Source: Streptomyces sp. TRM68367 (GTDB taxonomy: Bacteria > Actinomycetota > Actinomycetes > Streptomycetales > Streptomycetaceae). From it: DNA of 62,386 bases. Position numbers and translations under genes: made by a program. The notes below the pieces were generated by a model, which saw nothing but the letters and a program-made list of their open reading frames with translations, did no database searches and was not told where the DNA came from. The number at the start of each line of letters is the position of its first letter. Position 1 is the stretch's first letter. The DNA lies in the NCBI RefSeq assembly GCF_014495685.1, contig NZ_JACTVI010000050.1:1-62386 (forward strand). The letters are read 5' to 3'. This document shows, piece after piece, positions 8,750 to 17,440 of the stretch.

Positions 8750-9457
8750 TCACCTGTCCTTCGCGAGTTCGTACGTGCGCTGCGAGTCCGGGACGGTGCT
8801 GTCGTCGCCGGGCGCGACGAGCGCGAGCCGGACCCGCTCGGCGAACGACTCGGCGTACGTGAGGCGCTGGGCGTCGAGGGTGGTCAGGGCGAAGGTGATC
8901 GGGACGGCGTCGGTGGGGTCGCGGCCGCGGTCGCTCTCGTCGGCGTCCTGCGCGGTGACGTCGCCGACGTCGAGGACCCTGGCGTTGGTTACGATGATCT
9001 TGGACTGGTCGGGATCACCCTCCCGCTCGCCCTTGAAGGTGGCGTACACGTTGACCGCCGAACCCGGCGTGATCTTGCCCGCCACCCCGGTCGCCGCGTC
9101 GACCATGATGGCGACCTCCTGCTGGCCCGGCTGCAGGGCAGGCTGATCGACGATCATGTCGCTCTGCAGCAGGGACCCTTTCTTCAGGGTCGTCACGGCG
9201 ATCTTGCCGCGGATGTCGTCGAGATCGGTGACCGCGGTGCCCGACAGCCACCGCTCGGGCATGCTGGTCTTCTCGAACTGGTCCCGGTTGAGGGCCGTGT
9301 AGGGCGCCACATTGTCCTTCACGCGGTACGCGGTGACCTCGGGGCCGACCTTGGAGCGCACGTCGCTGATGACGGACAGCACGCCGGCGAAGGCGGCCAG
9401 GGCGCACACGACCGACAGGAGCAGGAGTATCACGCCGCGGCGCTGACGGGAGTTCAT
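8750..9457 (-). CDS. CpaB/RcpC-like SAF-domain protein
   Basis: The 235-residue protein has one N-terminal membrane helix (about residues 9-29). An SAF domain follows (VAPYTALNRDQFEKTSMPE, then a DDIRGKIAVTTLKKGSLL-type stretch), with an RcpC/CpaB C-terminal region (ITPGSAVNVYATFKG). In diderms CpaB works with the secretin. Monoderm Tad loci often keep the gene without a secretin, and here too no secretin is seen. I infer a wall-spanning or periplasm-like scaffold role. The ATG at 9457 is the first that gives the complete helix. Confidence 0.88.
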   Translation of the reverse strand: MNSRQRRGVILLLLSVVCALAAFAGVLSVISDVRSKVGPEVTAYRVKDNVAPYTALNRDQFEKTSMPERWLSGTAVTDLDDIRGKIAVTTLKKGSLLQSDMIVDQPALQPGQQEVAIMVDAATGVAGKITPGSAVNVYATFKGEREGDPDQSKIIVTNARVLDVGDVTAQDADESDRGRDPTDAVPITFALTTLDAQRLTYAESFAERVRLALVAPGDDSTVPDSQRTYELAKDR

Positions 9458-9528
9458 GTGCCGTACAACCTCATTGGGGGATCTCGGTCGAGCGGAATCG
9501 GGCGGGGGCGGGCGGCGTCCGTGGATAC

Positions 9529-10386
9529 CTACCCAACGGGCGTGTGCAAATGGTCGTGCGGAGTGTCGTGGGTGGGCGGGGTGGCGGAGCAGAAGACGCA
9601 GCGGTCGCCGATCACGTCGAGGCCGCACCAGTGGCAGGTGCTCTGCCGTACCGACGTGACCAGCTGGTAGAGGACGGAAAGGTCGGGCAGGTAGGCGCAG
9701 AACTCGATCAGCTTGCCGGTGCCCCACCAGCCCGGCGACTCGGCGGGCAGGGGTGTCTCGCGCATCCCGGTCACGTTCCAGGACGGGGCCAGGGTGCCGG
9801 TGACCCAGTCGGACTGGAGCTGTCCCTTGGCGTGCAGCATCCAGGTGCCGAACTCCGGTCCCGCCAGGGCGGCCCCGGGCCCGAGCCGTACGAGCTGGGG
9901 CTCGGGGTGGGCGAGGACGGCGAACTGGCTGCCGGGCACCCAGGACTTGGCGTGCGCCTTCAGGTCGACGGGGACGCGGTCGAGGCGGGCGACGGAGCCG
10001 AGCACCGCCCCGGCGTGTATGTAGTGGGTGAGCAGCCGGCCGGCCGAGGCGAGCACGCCGGGGCTGATGTCGCAGGAGGCGAGCTGTCTCAGCTGGCGGG
10101 CCAGGACGGCGAGTCCGAGCGGGGGCAGATCGGGCCGGAACAGGGCTATCCGGTCGCTCTCCAGGAGGGCGCGGATGGTGTGCAGCCGGCGTTCCAGGCT
10201 GGTCGGGGCGGCCGGTGAGCACACCACGATGACGTGACCGTGCTGTTCGACGAGCGTCTGCAGGTCGGTCAGCGCCTCGTCGAGCGGCCGGGTGTCCACG
10301 TCCCGCAGCACGACGGCGGGCAGGGTCCGGTCGTCGTGTGCCGGCAGCGCCATGTCGGCGCTGGTCACGGCAATGGCAGTTGGCAC
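9529..10386 (-). CDS. Tad-locus protein with C-terminal zinc ribbon, function unknown
   Basis: A GTG at 10386 has GGGGAG six bases upstream, giving 285 residues; an ATG 23 codons earlier lacks such a site. The first half contains TAIAVTSADMALP, a Rossmann-like segment (HGHVIVVCSP) and helical parts. The last 50 residues hold two Cys pairs (CHWCG and CVFC), which predict a small zinc ribbon, then a His-rich tail. It is the first gene of the Tad run and lies 71 bases upstream of the CpaB-like gene. I do not recognise a characterised family. It could be an accessory or regulatory factor of the pilus locus. Confidence 0.75.
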   Translation of the reverse strand: MPTAIAVTSADMALPAHDDRTLPAVVLRDVDTRPLDEALTDLQTLVEQHGHVIVVCSPAAPTSLERRLHTIRALLESDRIALFRPDLPPLGLAVLARQLRQLASCDISPGVLASAGRLLTHYIHAGAVLGSVARLDRVPVDLKAHAKSWVPGSQFAVLAHPEPQLVRLGPGAALAGPEFGTWMLHAKGQLQSDWVTGTLAPSWNVTGMRETPLPAESPGWWGTGKLIEFCAYLPDLSVLYQLVTSVRQSTCHWCGLDVIGDRCVFCSATPPTHDTPHDHLHTPVG

Positions 10387-10736
10387 GCGCAGCTCCCCGT
10401 TTCCCCATGCCCGTCGGCCCGCCGGCGTTACGCCGGTGCGCCTTGTTGACTTCACTGCGTGACTACCTCAGCACTGTATCCACGGCTCTCTGGCCGGAGA
10501 ACAGCGTTTGGGTAGCTGGCGAACAACCGCCTTTGCACAAGGGGCACCAAAATGGGACAGGTTGAGCATCCTGTCGGTCTCGATTCGGTCGCAGGGGTGG
10601 AGATCATGTGCACTGCCTTGACGCCGGACGGCCACACCGAAGGCGCCCGGCTCTCTCGACACACGTGTTTCTTACGCAGACGCATCCCCATCGCCGCCCG
10701 GCCCCGAACCTGGACGGCAGCGCGTATCGTGCCCGG
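10387..10736. other. Intergenic region, likely Tad promoter region
   Basis: This stretch separates the leftward Tad run from a rightward kinase gene, so it should hold two divergent promoters. I see no convincing gene, and no hexamer pair strong enough to call a promoter. An AT-richer patch around 10500-10560 (with CACCAAAATGGG) is the best candidate for leftward control. Confidence 0.4.
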
Positions 10737-11657
10737 GTGATCGTGGTACCGGGGCCGTTCGCGCGGGCCACCGTCGAGCGTGAGGGAGCAGTGGCGGCGG
10801 CGTGGCTGGCCGGGCTGCCCGCCGTCGTGGACGAACTCCTCGAACGCTGGGCGTGCGTGCCGGACGGGGAGGTGCTGCACGGGGGCGTCGGCATCATCGT
10901 CCCGGTGCGGCGAGCGGCGGGACCCGCCGTACTGAAGGTGTCGTTCCCGCACCCCGGCAACGTCCACGAGCCGGACGCGTTCGCGGCCTGGGGTGGGCGC
11001 GGGGCCGTGCGGCTGTACGAGCGGGACGACGAGCGGTTCGCGATGCTGCTGGAGCGGGCGCGGACCCCGACTCTGGCGGCGACCGGGGACAATGACGAGG
11101 TGGTGACGGTGGCCGGGCGGCTGGGCCGCCGGCTCGCCGCACCCGCGCCGCCCGGCCTGCCCCGGCTGCGGGAGCGGGCCGAGGAGTGGGAACGCCGACT
11201 GCGCACCGACGCGGCGCACTTTTCGCAGGCCCTGCCGACCGCCACGGTGGCCGCCGCCGTCGCCACCGTCCGCGAACTGGGCAGGGCGCAGCCGGACACG
11301 CTCGTCCACGGCGATCTGCACGCCCGCAACATCCTGCGCGCCGACCGGGAGCCGTGGCTGGCCGTCGACCCCAAGGGCTGCGCGGGCGACCCCGCCTACG
11401 ACGGCGGCACCCTGCTGAGATCCCGCGCCCTGTCCCTCCTCGAAGCCCCCGACCTCGGCAAGGCCGTCCACCGCGTCGTGGACACCTTCGCCGAGGCCGC
11501 GGAACTCGACCGCGAGCGCGTCCGGCGCTGGTGCCACTTCCACGCCGTACGCACCGCGTTCCAGGCCCGCCGCGGCGGCTTCCGCGTCGCCCGTGGCGGG
11601 CCGCGCCTGGCTCTGCTCACCGGTTTCGCCGACCACCTGGCTCAGCTGCTCACCTGA
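10737..11657 (+). CDS. Aminoglycoside/hydroxyurea phosphotransferase-like kinase
   Basis: The GTG at 10737 gives 306 residues beginning VPGPFARATVEREG; earlier ATGs would add a Pro/Arg-rich tail with no family character. The protein-kinase-like APH fold shows the catalytic loop LVHGDLHARNIL and the metal-binding segment AVDPKGCAGDPAYD, with an N-terminal lobe (GGVGIIVPVRR, AVLKVSFPHPG). This matches the APH(6)/hydroxyurea kinase group, which in streptomycetes often has unknown natural substrates. No resistance can be inferred from sequence alone. It stands alone, with no antibiotic cluster nearby. Confidence 0.85.
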   Translation: MIVVPGPFARATVEREGAVAAAWLAGLPAVVDELLERWACVPDGEVLHGGVGIIVPVRRAAGPAVLKVSFPHPGNVHEPDAFAAWGGRGAVRLYERDDERFAMLLERARTPTLAATGDNDEVVTVAGRLGRRLAAPAPPGLPRLRERAEEWERRLRTDAAHFSQALPTATVAAAVATVRELGRAQPDTLVHGDLHARNILRADREPWLAVDPKGCAGDPAYDGGTLLRSRALSLLEAPDLGKAVHRVVDTFAEAAELDRERVRRWCHFHAVRTAFQARRGGFRVARGGPRLALLTGFADHLAQLLT

Positions 11658-11733
11658 AGCATCGGGTGTGAAACATTTCCGGGGGGCCACCGCATCAATG
11701 AGGTGACAGCACACGACGGGGCAGGGGGAGTGC

Positions 11734-12246
11734 ATGGGACTCGGCCGGGCGGACAACGGGTACGCGGAGTTCGCGGCGGCGCGTGCGGGGCATCTGTACC
11801 GGTCCGCCTGTCTGCTCACCGCCGGGGACACGCACCTCGCCGAGGATCTCGTGCAGGAGACCTTCGGGCGGCTGTACGTCCGCTGGGGGCGGGTGGCGCG
11901 CGCGGAGAACCCCGCCGGGTACGCGCAGACCGTCCTCACCCGGACCTTCCTCGCCCATCAGCGGCGGCGCAGCAGCACCGAGCGGTCGACGGACGTTTTC
12001 CCCGACCTGCCCGGCGCCGAAGGCGGTGATGCGTCCCTGCGGCTCACCCTGTTGGCGGCGCTCGCCCTGCTGCCTGCCAAGGACCGGGCTGTGGTCGTCC
12101 TGCGCTACTGGGAGGATCGCTCGATCGAGGAGACCGCCGACGTCCTGAACGCCAGCTCGGCCGCGGTCCGGACGCGGTGTGTGCGGGCCCTGGCGCGGCT
12201 GCGCGAGCTGCTCGGGGAGGACCTCGGCGAGTACGCCAGATCCTGA
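11734..12246 (+). CDS. SigE-family ECF RNA polymerase sigma factor
   Basis: The 170-residue protein has sigma region 2 at about residues 10-75 (LYRSACLLTAGDTHLAEDLV, QETFGRLYVRWG) and region 4 near 105-160 (LLPAKDRAVVVLRYWEDRSI, ETADVLNASSAAVRTR). It fits the actinobacterial SigE-like ECF group with a short linker. The next gene, 59 bases downstream, encodes a membrane protein with a positively charged N-terminus and probably belongs to the same transcription unit, as expected for a sigma/partner pair. No canonical zinc-binding anti-sigma motif is seen in that partner. Confidence 0.92.
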   Translation: MGLGRADNGYAEFAAARAGHLYRSACLLTAGDTHLAEDLVQETFGRLYVRWGRVARAENPAGYAQTVLTRTFLAHQRRRSSTERSTDVFPDLPGAEGGDASLRLTLLAALALLPAKDRAVVVLRYWEDRSIEETADVLNASSAAVRTRCVRALARLRELLGEDLGEYARS

Positions 12247-12305
12247 CGCCCTCCCCATCTGCCCACCCATGATCTGCACCCATGTTCACGGAACGGTGGT
12301 TTGCC

Positions 12306-13538
12306 ATGCCCGATGACCAGCACAGCGACCCCTTCGAGGAGCGGTTCGCCGCCGTTCTGCGCGACACCGGCGGCGCCTTCGACACCGACCGGGGCGCGCT
12401 CGCCGCCGGCGGGCAGGTCCGTGGGCGGCGGATCCGGCTGCGGCGCCGGGCCGCCGTGCTCGGGGGTGCGGCCGGGATCGCCCTGGTGGGCGTGGGCGGC
12501 ACGCTGCTCGTGCCGGAGGGCGGAGGCAAGGCCTCGACTGCCACGGCGAGCACGCCCACGCCGACCGCCCCCGGCGCGTACACCGGGCAGCAGCTGGTGA
12601 GCACGCTCAAGGCGCTGCTGCCCGAGGGCACGTTCTCCGGGGAGTCGGGACGCGGCACCGGCTCGGGCCTCCCGCCGTCCGCCCATGTGGTGTATGACGA
12701 CGGCAAGGGCGCCGCCGCGATCTCCGTGGGCCTGAACCGGGTCGAGCCGGGCAGCGAGGCCGCCCGGGGGGCGACGCGGTGTCCGGACAAGGTCCTGACG
12801 GCGCACGACAGCTGCACCACCAGCACCCTGCCCGACGGGTCCCGGCTGATGCTCCTGCAGGGATACGAGTATCCGGACCGGCGCAAGGACACCAAATGGT
12901 GGAGCGCCGAACTCGTCACTCCGCAGGGGCAGCAGGTGAGCGTGTCCGAGTGGAACTCCGCGGCGGAGAAGGACGCGCCCGTCAGCCGGCCCGAGCCTCC
13001 GCTCTCCGTCGACGAGTTGAAGAAGCTGGCCACCGCGCCCGCCTGGCGCAGGGTCGCCGCCGCCCTCCCCGAGGAGACCCGGCAGCCCGCCCCGCCGGAG
13101 CCCGGCAGTACGGCGATTCCGGTCGGCGACGCGGTGCGGACCACGCTCTCCTCGCTGCTCCCCAAGGGCGTCCGTGAGGTATCCGGCGGCGGTGACGGCG
13201 AGTACGCCTATGTCGTGGTCGACGACGGCAAGGGCAGGAGCTTCGTCCAGATCAACGTCCAGCCGGACATGTCGGACGTGGCCGGCCAGCTCCACGGCGA
13301 CGTCGAGACTCTGCCGGACGGCACGCTGGTCGCGACCCGGCAAGGTCCGGGCGAGAAGGGCGGTGCCGGGGTCGTCATGTGGACCGTCGACACCCTGCGG
13401 ACCGACGGGATGCGGGTGGTGATCAGTGCGTTCAACGCGGGCAGCCAGCGCGAGGACGCCACGCGTGACGCCCCCGCGCTGACCATGAAGCAGCTCAGGG
13501 CGATCGCCCTCAGCCCGAAGTGGCGCAAGGCCCTGTGA
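12306..13538 (+). CDS. Membrane protein paired with the SigE-like sigma factor
   Basis: The 410-residue protein has an N-terminal cytoplasmic segment of about 50 residues (DPFEERFAAVLRDTGGAFD), an Arg-rich stretch, one transmembrane helix near 55-75 and a long extracytoplasmic domain. The outer part looks duplicated: LPEGTFSGESG with AHVVYDDGKGAAAI, then LLPKGVREVSG with AYVVVDDGKGRSF, so two related halves can be seen. Such proteins follow SigE-type ECF genes in many streptomycetes and are assumed to influence sigma activity. The ATG at 12306 has GGTGG upstream; an ATG eight codons earlier is possible. Confidence 0.8.
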   Translation: MPDDQHSDPFEERFAAVLRDTGGAFDTDRGALAAGGQVRGRRIRLRRRAAVLGGAAGIALVGVGGTLLVPEGGGKASTATASTPTPTAPGAYTGQQLVSTLKALLPEGTFSGESGRGTGSGLPPSAHVVYDDGKGAAAISVGLNRVEPGSEAARGATRCPDKVLTAHDSCTTSTLPDGSRLMLLQGYEYPDRRKDTKWWSAELVTPQGQQVSVSEWNSAAEKDAPVSRPEPPLSVDELKKLATAPAWRRVAAALPEETRQPAPPEPGSTAIPVGDAVRTTLSSLLPKGVREVSGGGDGEYAYVVVDDGKGRSFVQINVQPDMSDVAGQLHGDVETLPDGTLVATRQGPGEKGGAGVVMWTVDTLRTDGMRVVISAFNAGSQREDATRDAPALTMKQLRAIALSPKWRKAL

Positions 13539-13550
13539 GCCCGCTGGGTT

Positions 13551-14879
13551 CTAGAAGAACTCCGACCACGGCTGGTTCCAGATCTGCTTCACACACAGCA
13601 CCAGGAACAGCAGCCCGGCGATCGCGAGCATGCCGTTGCTCACCAGGCCGCTGCGCCACTGGCTCGGGGTGCGGGAGGAGTTCAGGAGCCAGATCAGGGT
13701 CAGGGCGAGGAACGGCATGAAGGCCGCGCCGAGGACGCCGTAGATGATGATCAGGCGGAAGGGCTCGCCCTGGAAGAGCAGCACGATGGGCGGGAAGGTC
13801 AGCCACAGCAGGTAGGCGCGGAAGGGCCAGGAGCGCTCGCGCTCGCCGGAGGCGACCTCCTCGCCCGTCGCCTGCTCCCGCTTCCGGTAGCGGGCCACGA
13901 AGTCGGCGAACATCAGGCTCACGCCGTGCCAGACACCGATCAGGGAGGTGAAGGACGTGGCGAGGAAGCCGATCAGGAAGAACTTCGCGGTCGCCGTGCC
14001 GTACTCCCGCTCCAGGATGTCGCCCAGCTGGATCAGGCCCTTGTCGCCGCTGGCGATCGCGATGTTCGCGGCGTGCAGCAGCTCCGCGCCGACGATGAGC
14101 ATGGCGATCACGAAGATGCCGGTGGTGGCGTAGGCGACGCGGTTGTCCAGGCGCATGATCTTCATCCAGCCGGTGTTGGTCCAGCCCTTGGCGTTGACCC
14201 AGTAGCCGTACGCGGCCAGCGTGATGGTGCCGCCGACGCCGCCGATCAGGCCGAGGGTGTTGAGGATGGAGTCCTTCTCGTCGGGCAGCACCGGCAGCAG
14301 GCCCGCGAACGCGTCGCCGATGTTCGGGGTGACGCGGATCGCGAGGTAGACGGTCACCACGAACATGACGCCCACCAGGACCGTCATGACCTTCTCGAAC
14401 ACGGCGTACTTGTTGAACCAGACGAAGACCAGGCCGACGAGACCGGTCGCGACGCCCCACCACTTGAGGTCCATCACGTCCGGGAAGAGGGCCTGCAGGG
14501 GCAGGGCGCTCGACGACATCGCCGCTGCGCCGTAGACGAAGCCCCAGACCACGGCGTAGACGGCGAAGAACCACGTCGTCCAGCGGCCGAGGCTGGCCCA
14601 GCCGTCGAACAGGGTGCGGCCGGTGGACAGATGCCAGCGGCCGGCCGCCTCGGCGAGGGAGATCTTCACCAGACAGCCGAGGATCGCGGCCCACAGGAGG
14701 GTGTAGCCGAAGTTGCTGCCCGCGATCAGCGTGGCGACGAGGTCGCCCGCGCCCACGCCGGTCGCCGCGACGACGATGCCGGGGCCGATGTAACGCCAAC
14801 TGGACTTGCGGGGAGTGGAGTCCGGCGCACCGTCACCGGTGGCCGAGATGTCGCTGGTATTGCCCGTGGTTTCCGCCAT
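13551..14879 (-). CDS. Nramp-like transporter lacking canonical metal motifs
   Basis: The 442-residue protein has about eleven hydrophobic helices and an Nramp-type first segment (YIGPGIVVAATGVGAGDLVA). The DPGN motif of helix 1 and the MPH motif of helix 6 in Mn/Fe Nramp transporters are absent. The equivalents look like GSNFGY and YGYWVNAKGW. I infer that it belongs to a divergent Nramp branch and that Mn(II)/Fe(II) transport should not be assumed. The ATG at 14879 (MAETTGNTSD) is the plausible start; a TTG 12 codons earlier is less likely. It converges with the gene ending at 13538, only 12 bases away. Confidence 0.8.
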   Translation of the reverse strand: MAETTGNTSDISATGDGAPDSTPRKSSWRYIGPGIVVAATGVGAGDLVATLIAGSNFGYTLLWAAILGCLVKISLAEAAGRWHLSTGRTLFDGWASLGRWTTWFFAVYAVVWGFVYGAAAMSSSALPLQALFPDVMDLKWWGVATGLVGLVFVWFNKYAVFEKVMTVLVGVMFVVTVYLAIRVTPNIGDAFAGLLPVLPDEKDSILNTLGLIGGVGGTITLAAYGYWVNAKGWTNTGWMKIMRLDNRVAYATTGIFVIAMLIVGAELLHAANIAIASGDKGLIQLGDILEREYGTATAKFFLIGFLATSFTSLIGVWHGVSLMFADFVARYRKREQATGEEVASGERERSWPFRAYLLWLTFPPIVLLFQGEPFRLIIIYGVLGAAFMPFLALTLIWLLNSSRTPSQWRSGLVSNGMLAIAGLLFLVLCVKQIWNQPWSEFF

Positions 14880-15083
14880 GAAGGTCAAGAAAGCCCAAAG
14901 ACGCCGGTCGGACAAGGGGGCGTGCGGGGATCTTCACTTGATGCCCCTATGGATCCGTGTGCGGGCACGACTACTCGCTCTTGACCTGCTCATGCCACCC
15001 CGTCACGATGAGCGCCACACCCGCACCGTGTACGTCGCAGTACGTCGCACTGCACCCACCCCCCACTCCCACAAGGAGACTTC

Positions 15084-16427
15084 ATGCGACTTCGGATCCG
15101 CGGCAGACGATCGGCCGCGCTCGCCGCCCTCCTGGCGCTCGCCCTCGCGGCACCCGTCTCGGCGACGGCGACCGACGCCACCGCCGACAGCGCCGACCGG
15201 GCGGCACCCGCCGCCGGCGCCGACGATGTACGGCAGTACGAGATCCACCAGCACACGACTCCCGTGACCCGTACGGCCATCCAGCAGACCGGCGTCACCG
15301 TGGACGAGGCCGACGAGGAGACCGTCGTCGTCTCCGGCCGCGCGGACCAGATCCGCAAGCTGCGGCAACTCGGCTACGAGGTCCGCGCGCTGGGCTCGGC
15401 GCCCGACCGCTCGGCGGGCGCGGGCGACGTACGGCTCTTCGACTTCCCCTCGGCCGACTCGCGCTACCACAACTACGCCGAGATGAACGCGGAGATCAAC
15501 CAGCGCCTGGCCGCCCACCCGGACATCATGAGCAAGCGGGTGATCGGCAAGTCGTACCAGGGCCGGGACATCGTCGCCGTCAAGATCAGCGACAACGTCG
15601 CGAGCGACGAGAGCGAGCCCGAGGTTCTCTTCACGCACCATCAGCACGCGCGTGAGCACCTGACCGTGGAGATGGCGCTGTACCTGATCCGCGAGCTGGG
15701 CGAGGGGTACGGCAGCGACTCACGCGTGACCGGCATGGTCAACAACCGTGAGATCTGGATCGTCCCCGACATCAACCCGGACGGCGGCGAGTACGACATC
15801 GCGACCGGGTCGTACCGCTCGTGGCGCAAGAACCGCCAGCCCAACAGCGGTTCGTCGGCCGTGGGCACGGACCTCAACCGCAACTGGGACTACCGGTGGG
15901 GCTGCTGCGGCGGCTCCTCGGGCTCACCGTCCTCCGACACGTACCGGGGTTCGGCGGCCGAGTCGGCGCCCGAGGTGAAGGTGGTCGCCGACTTCGTGCG
16001 CAGCCGGGTCGTCGGGGGCAGGCAGCAGATCACGGCCGGCGTCGACTTCCACACGTACAGCGAGCTGGTGCTGTGGCCGTTCGGGTACACCAACTCGGAC
16101 ACGACGACCGGGATGACGGCCGACGACAACGCCGCGTTCAAGGCGGTGGGGCGGAAGATGGCCGCGAGCAACGGGTACAGGGCGCAGCAGTCCAGTGACC
16201 TGTACATCACCGACGGGTCGATCGATGACTACCTGTGGGGCACGCACAAGATCTTCGGGTACACGTTCGAGATGTATCCGTCGTCCGGTGCGGGTGGGGG
16301 GTTCTACCCGCCCGATGAGGTGATCGAGCGGGAGACTTCCCGGAACTGGGATGCGGTGTTGCAGTTGCTGGAGAACGCGGACTGTATGTACCGGTCGATC
16401 GGTAAGGAAGCCCAGTACTGCAGTTGA
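15084..16427 (+). CDS. Secreted M14 family zinc carboxypeptidase
   Basis: The 447-residue product has a signal peptide (Arg-rich start, then LAALLALALAAPVSA), a propeptide-like region to about residue 115, and an M14 catalytic domain. Zinc ligands are seen in HHQHAREHL (His and Glu of HxxE) and in GVDFHTYSEL. The substrate-binding segment VGTDLNRNWDYRWG and the catalytic Glu in YTFEMYPS are intact. Family members remove C-terminal residues from peptides outside the cell. The ATG at 15084 follows ACAAGGAGACTTC, a good ribosome site. The gene is monocistronic. Confidence 0.95.
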   Translation: MRLRIRGRRSAALAALLALALAAPVSATATDATADSADRAAPAAGADDVRQYEIHQHTTPVTRTAIQQTGVTVDEADEETVVVSGRADQIRKLRQLGYEVRALGSAPDRSAGAGDVRLFDFPSADSRYHNYAEMNAEINQRLAAHPDIMSKRVIGKSYQGRDIVAVKISDNVASDESEPEVLFTHHQHAREHLTVEMALYLIRELGEGYGSDSRVTGMVNNREIWIVPDINPDGGEYDIATGSYRSWRKNRQPNSGSSAVGTDLNRNWDYRWGCCGGSSGSPSSDTYRGSAAESAPEVKVVADFVRSRVVGGRQQITAGVDFHTYSELVLWPFGYTNSDTTTGMTADDNAAFKAVGRKMAASNGYRAQQSSDLYITDGSIDDYLWGTHKIFGYTFEMYPSSGAGGGFYPPDEVIERETSRNWDAVLQLLENADCMYRSIGKEAQYCS

Positions 16428-16461
16428 TGTGCGCGGTTCCTCGCGCTCCTGAAGAGTTGGA

Positions 16462-16980
16462 TCAGTCGTCCTCTTCTTCGAAGTAGGCGTCGAGGACCGC
16501 GTCCAGCTGCTCGTCCCAGTCCTTGAACACGCTCCTGGCCGTCGCCTCGATTTCGATCGGGTACCAGCGGCGGTCAGGGGTGTGGACGGTGATGGTGTAC
16601 CGCTTGCCGAAGCGGGGCGTCTCCGTTTCGACGGCGGCCACCTCGTCCCAGCGGAACTCGCACTCCTGGTCGTCCAGGGTCAGTCGTACGCCCCGGTGGT
16701 CGGCGACGAATCTCGCGCGGCGGTCGGAGGCCTCGAAGACGGGGCCGTCCGGGGCCGCCTCTTCCTCGGGTTCCTCCGCCTCCTCGGACTCCTCCGGCTC
16801 GACGGCGTCCCCGGCCTCCGAGGAGGTCTCCTCGACCTCCTCGACCTCCTCCTCCGTCTCCTCCGGCTTGGCGTCCTCCGCCTCGCCGGTCACGGGTGAG
16901 GTGAGCCCGGGGATGAAGGCCGGGTCGAATCCGGCGCCTTCCAGGGGCTGGCTGCTCGAACCTATGCGCTGCTGCTCCAC
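16462..16980 (-). CDS. Acidic hypothetical protein with C-terminal folded domain
   Basis: The probable GTG start at 16980 gives 172 residues beginning EQQRIGSSSQPLEGAGFDPA. A long Glu-rich tract (about residues 38-85) follows, then a compact domain with VRLTLDDQECEFRWDEVAA and the basic-aromatic RWYPIEIEA. A longer frame reaches 17103, but its extra residues look non-coding. The C-terminal half resembles a small PH-like/beta domain; I do not recognise a named family. The acidic linker suggests a flexible cytosolic protein. The gene converges with the carboxypeptidase gene. Confidence 0.7.
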   Translation of the reverse strand: MEQQRIGSSSQPLEGAGFDPAFIPGLTSPVTGEAEDAKPEETEEEVEEVEETSSEAGDAVEPEESEEAEEPEEEAAPDGPVFEASDRRARFVADHRGVRLTLDDQECEFRWDEVAAVETETPRFGKRYTITVHTPDRRWYPIEIEATARSVFKDWDEQLDAVLDAYFEEEDD

Positions 16981-17003
16981 AGCGGGCAGTATGGCGGACG
17001 TTG

Positions 17004-17435
17004 CTATGTCTCGTGGAGACGGGGGGACAGGACCGGGTACAGACGTGCGGCCTGTACACGGTTGCTCACCCGGAGTTGCGTCAGCAGGTTGCTCACGTAC
17101 CACTTGACTGTCGACGGGCTGATGTGCAGTGCCTCCGCGATCTGGCGGTTGCTCAGGCCGAGGTGCAGCAGATGGAAGATCTCCCAGCCACGCCCGGTCA
17201 GGTCCAGGCCGGGGTCCGCCCCCAGGTCGTCGCCCGGATTCGGGGCGGCGGTGGCGGCCAGGACAGGGGTGAGCGCCGCAGGGCAGACCAGGTAGCCGGC
17301 GCCGGCGGCGGCGAGCAGGCTCCTGAGGAGAGCGGCGGGCGCCTCCCGGGCGATCAGCCCCTGGAACCCGGCCCGCAGCAGGGTGTCCTGGTGGTCAGCG
17401 CCAGGTCGCCGCGCTCGGCCTTTGGCACGACGGTG
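17004..17435 (-). pseudogene. Broken NarL-type response regulator
   Basis: The reverse strand encodes an intact LuxR-type helix-turn-helix (LGLSNRQIAEALHISPSTVK, then WYVSNLLTQL) ending at a TAG at 17004-17006. A linker upstream (APAALLRSLLAAAGAGYLV) resembles the last part of a receiver domain. Before that, the frame changes near 17390: DLALTT in one frame should continue to DTLLRAGFQGLIARE in another. No start codon or phospho-acceptor segment remains. The 5' half is missing exactly where the neighbouring rightward remnant begins. Confidence 0.7.
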
Positions 17436-17440
17436 CAGCC

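Noticed and set aside
7556..9670. A 704-codon plus-strand frame over the TadZ/CpaB genes
   Set aside because: The translation is Gly/Asp/Val-rich without motifs and lies opposite well-supported Tad genes.
10737..11657. Assigning a specific antibiotic-resistance function to the phosphotransferase
   Set aside because: Catalytic motifs fit the family, but substrate specificity cannot be read from the sequence and no biosynthetic cluster is near.
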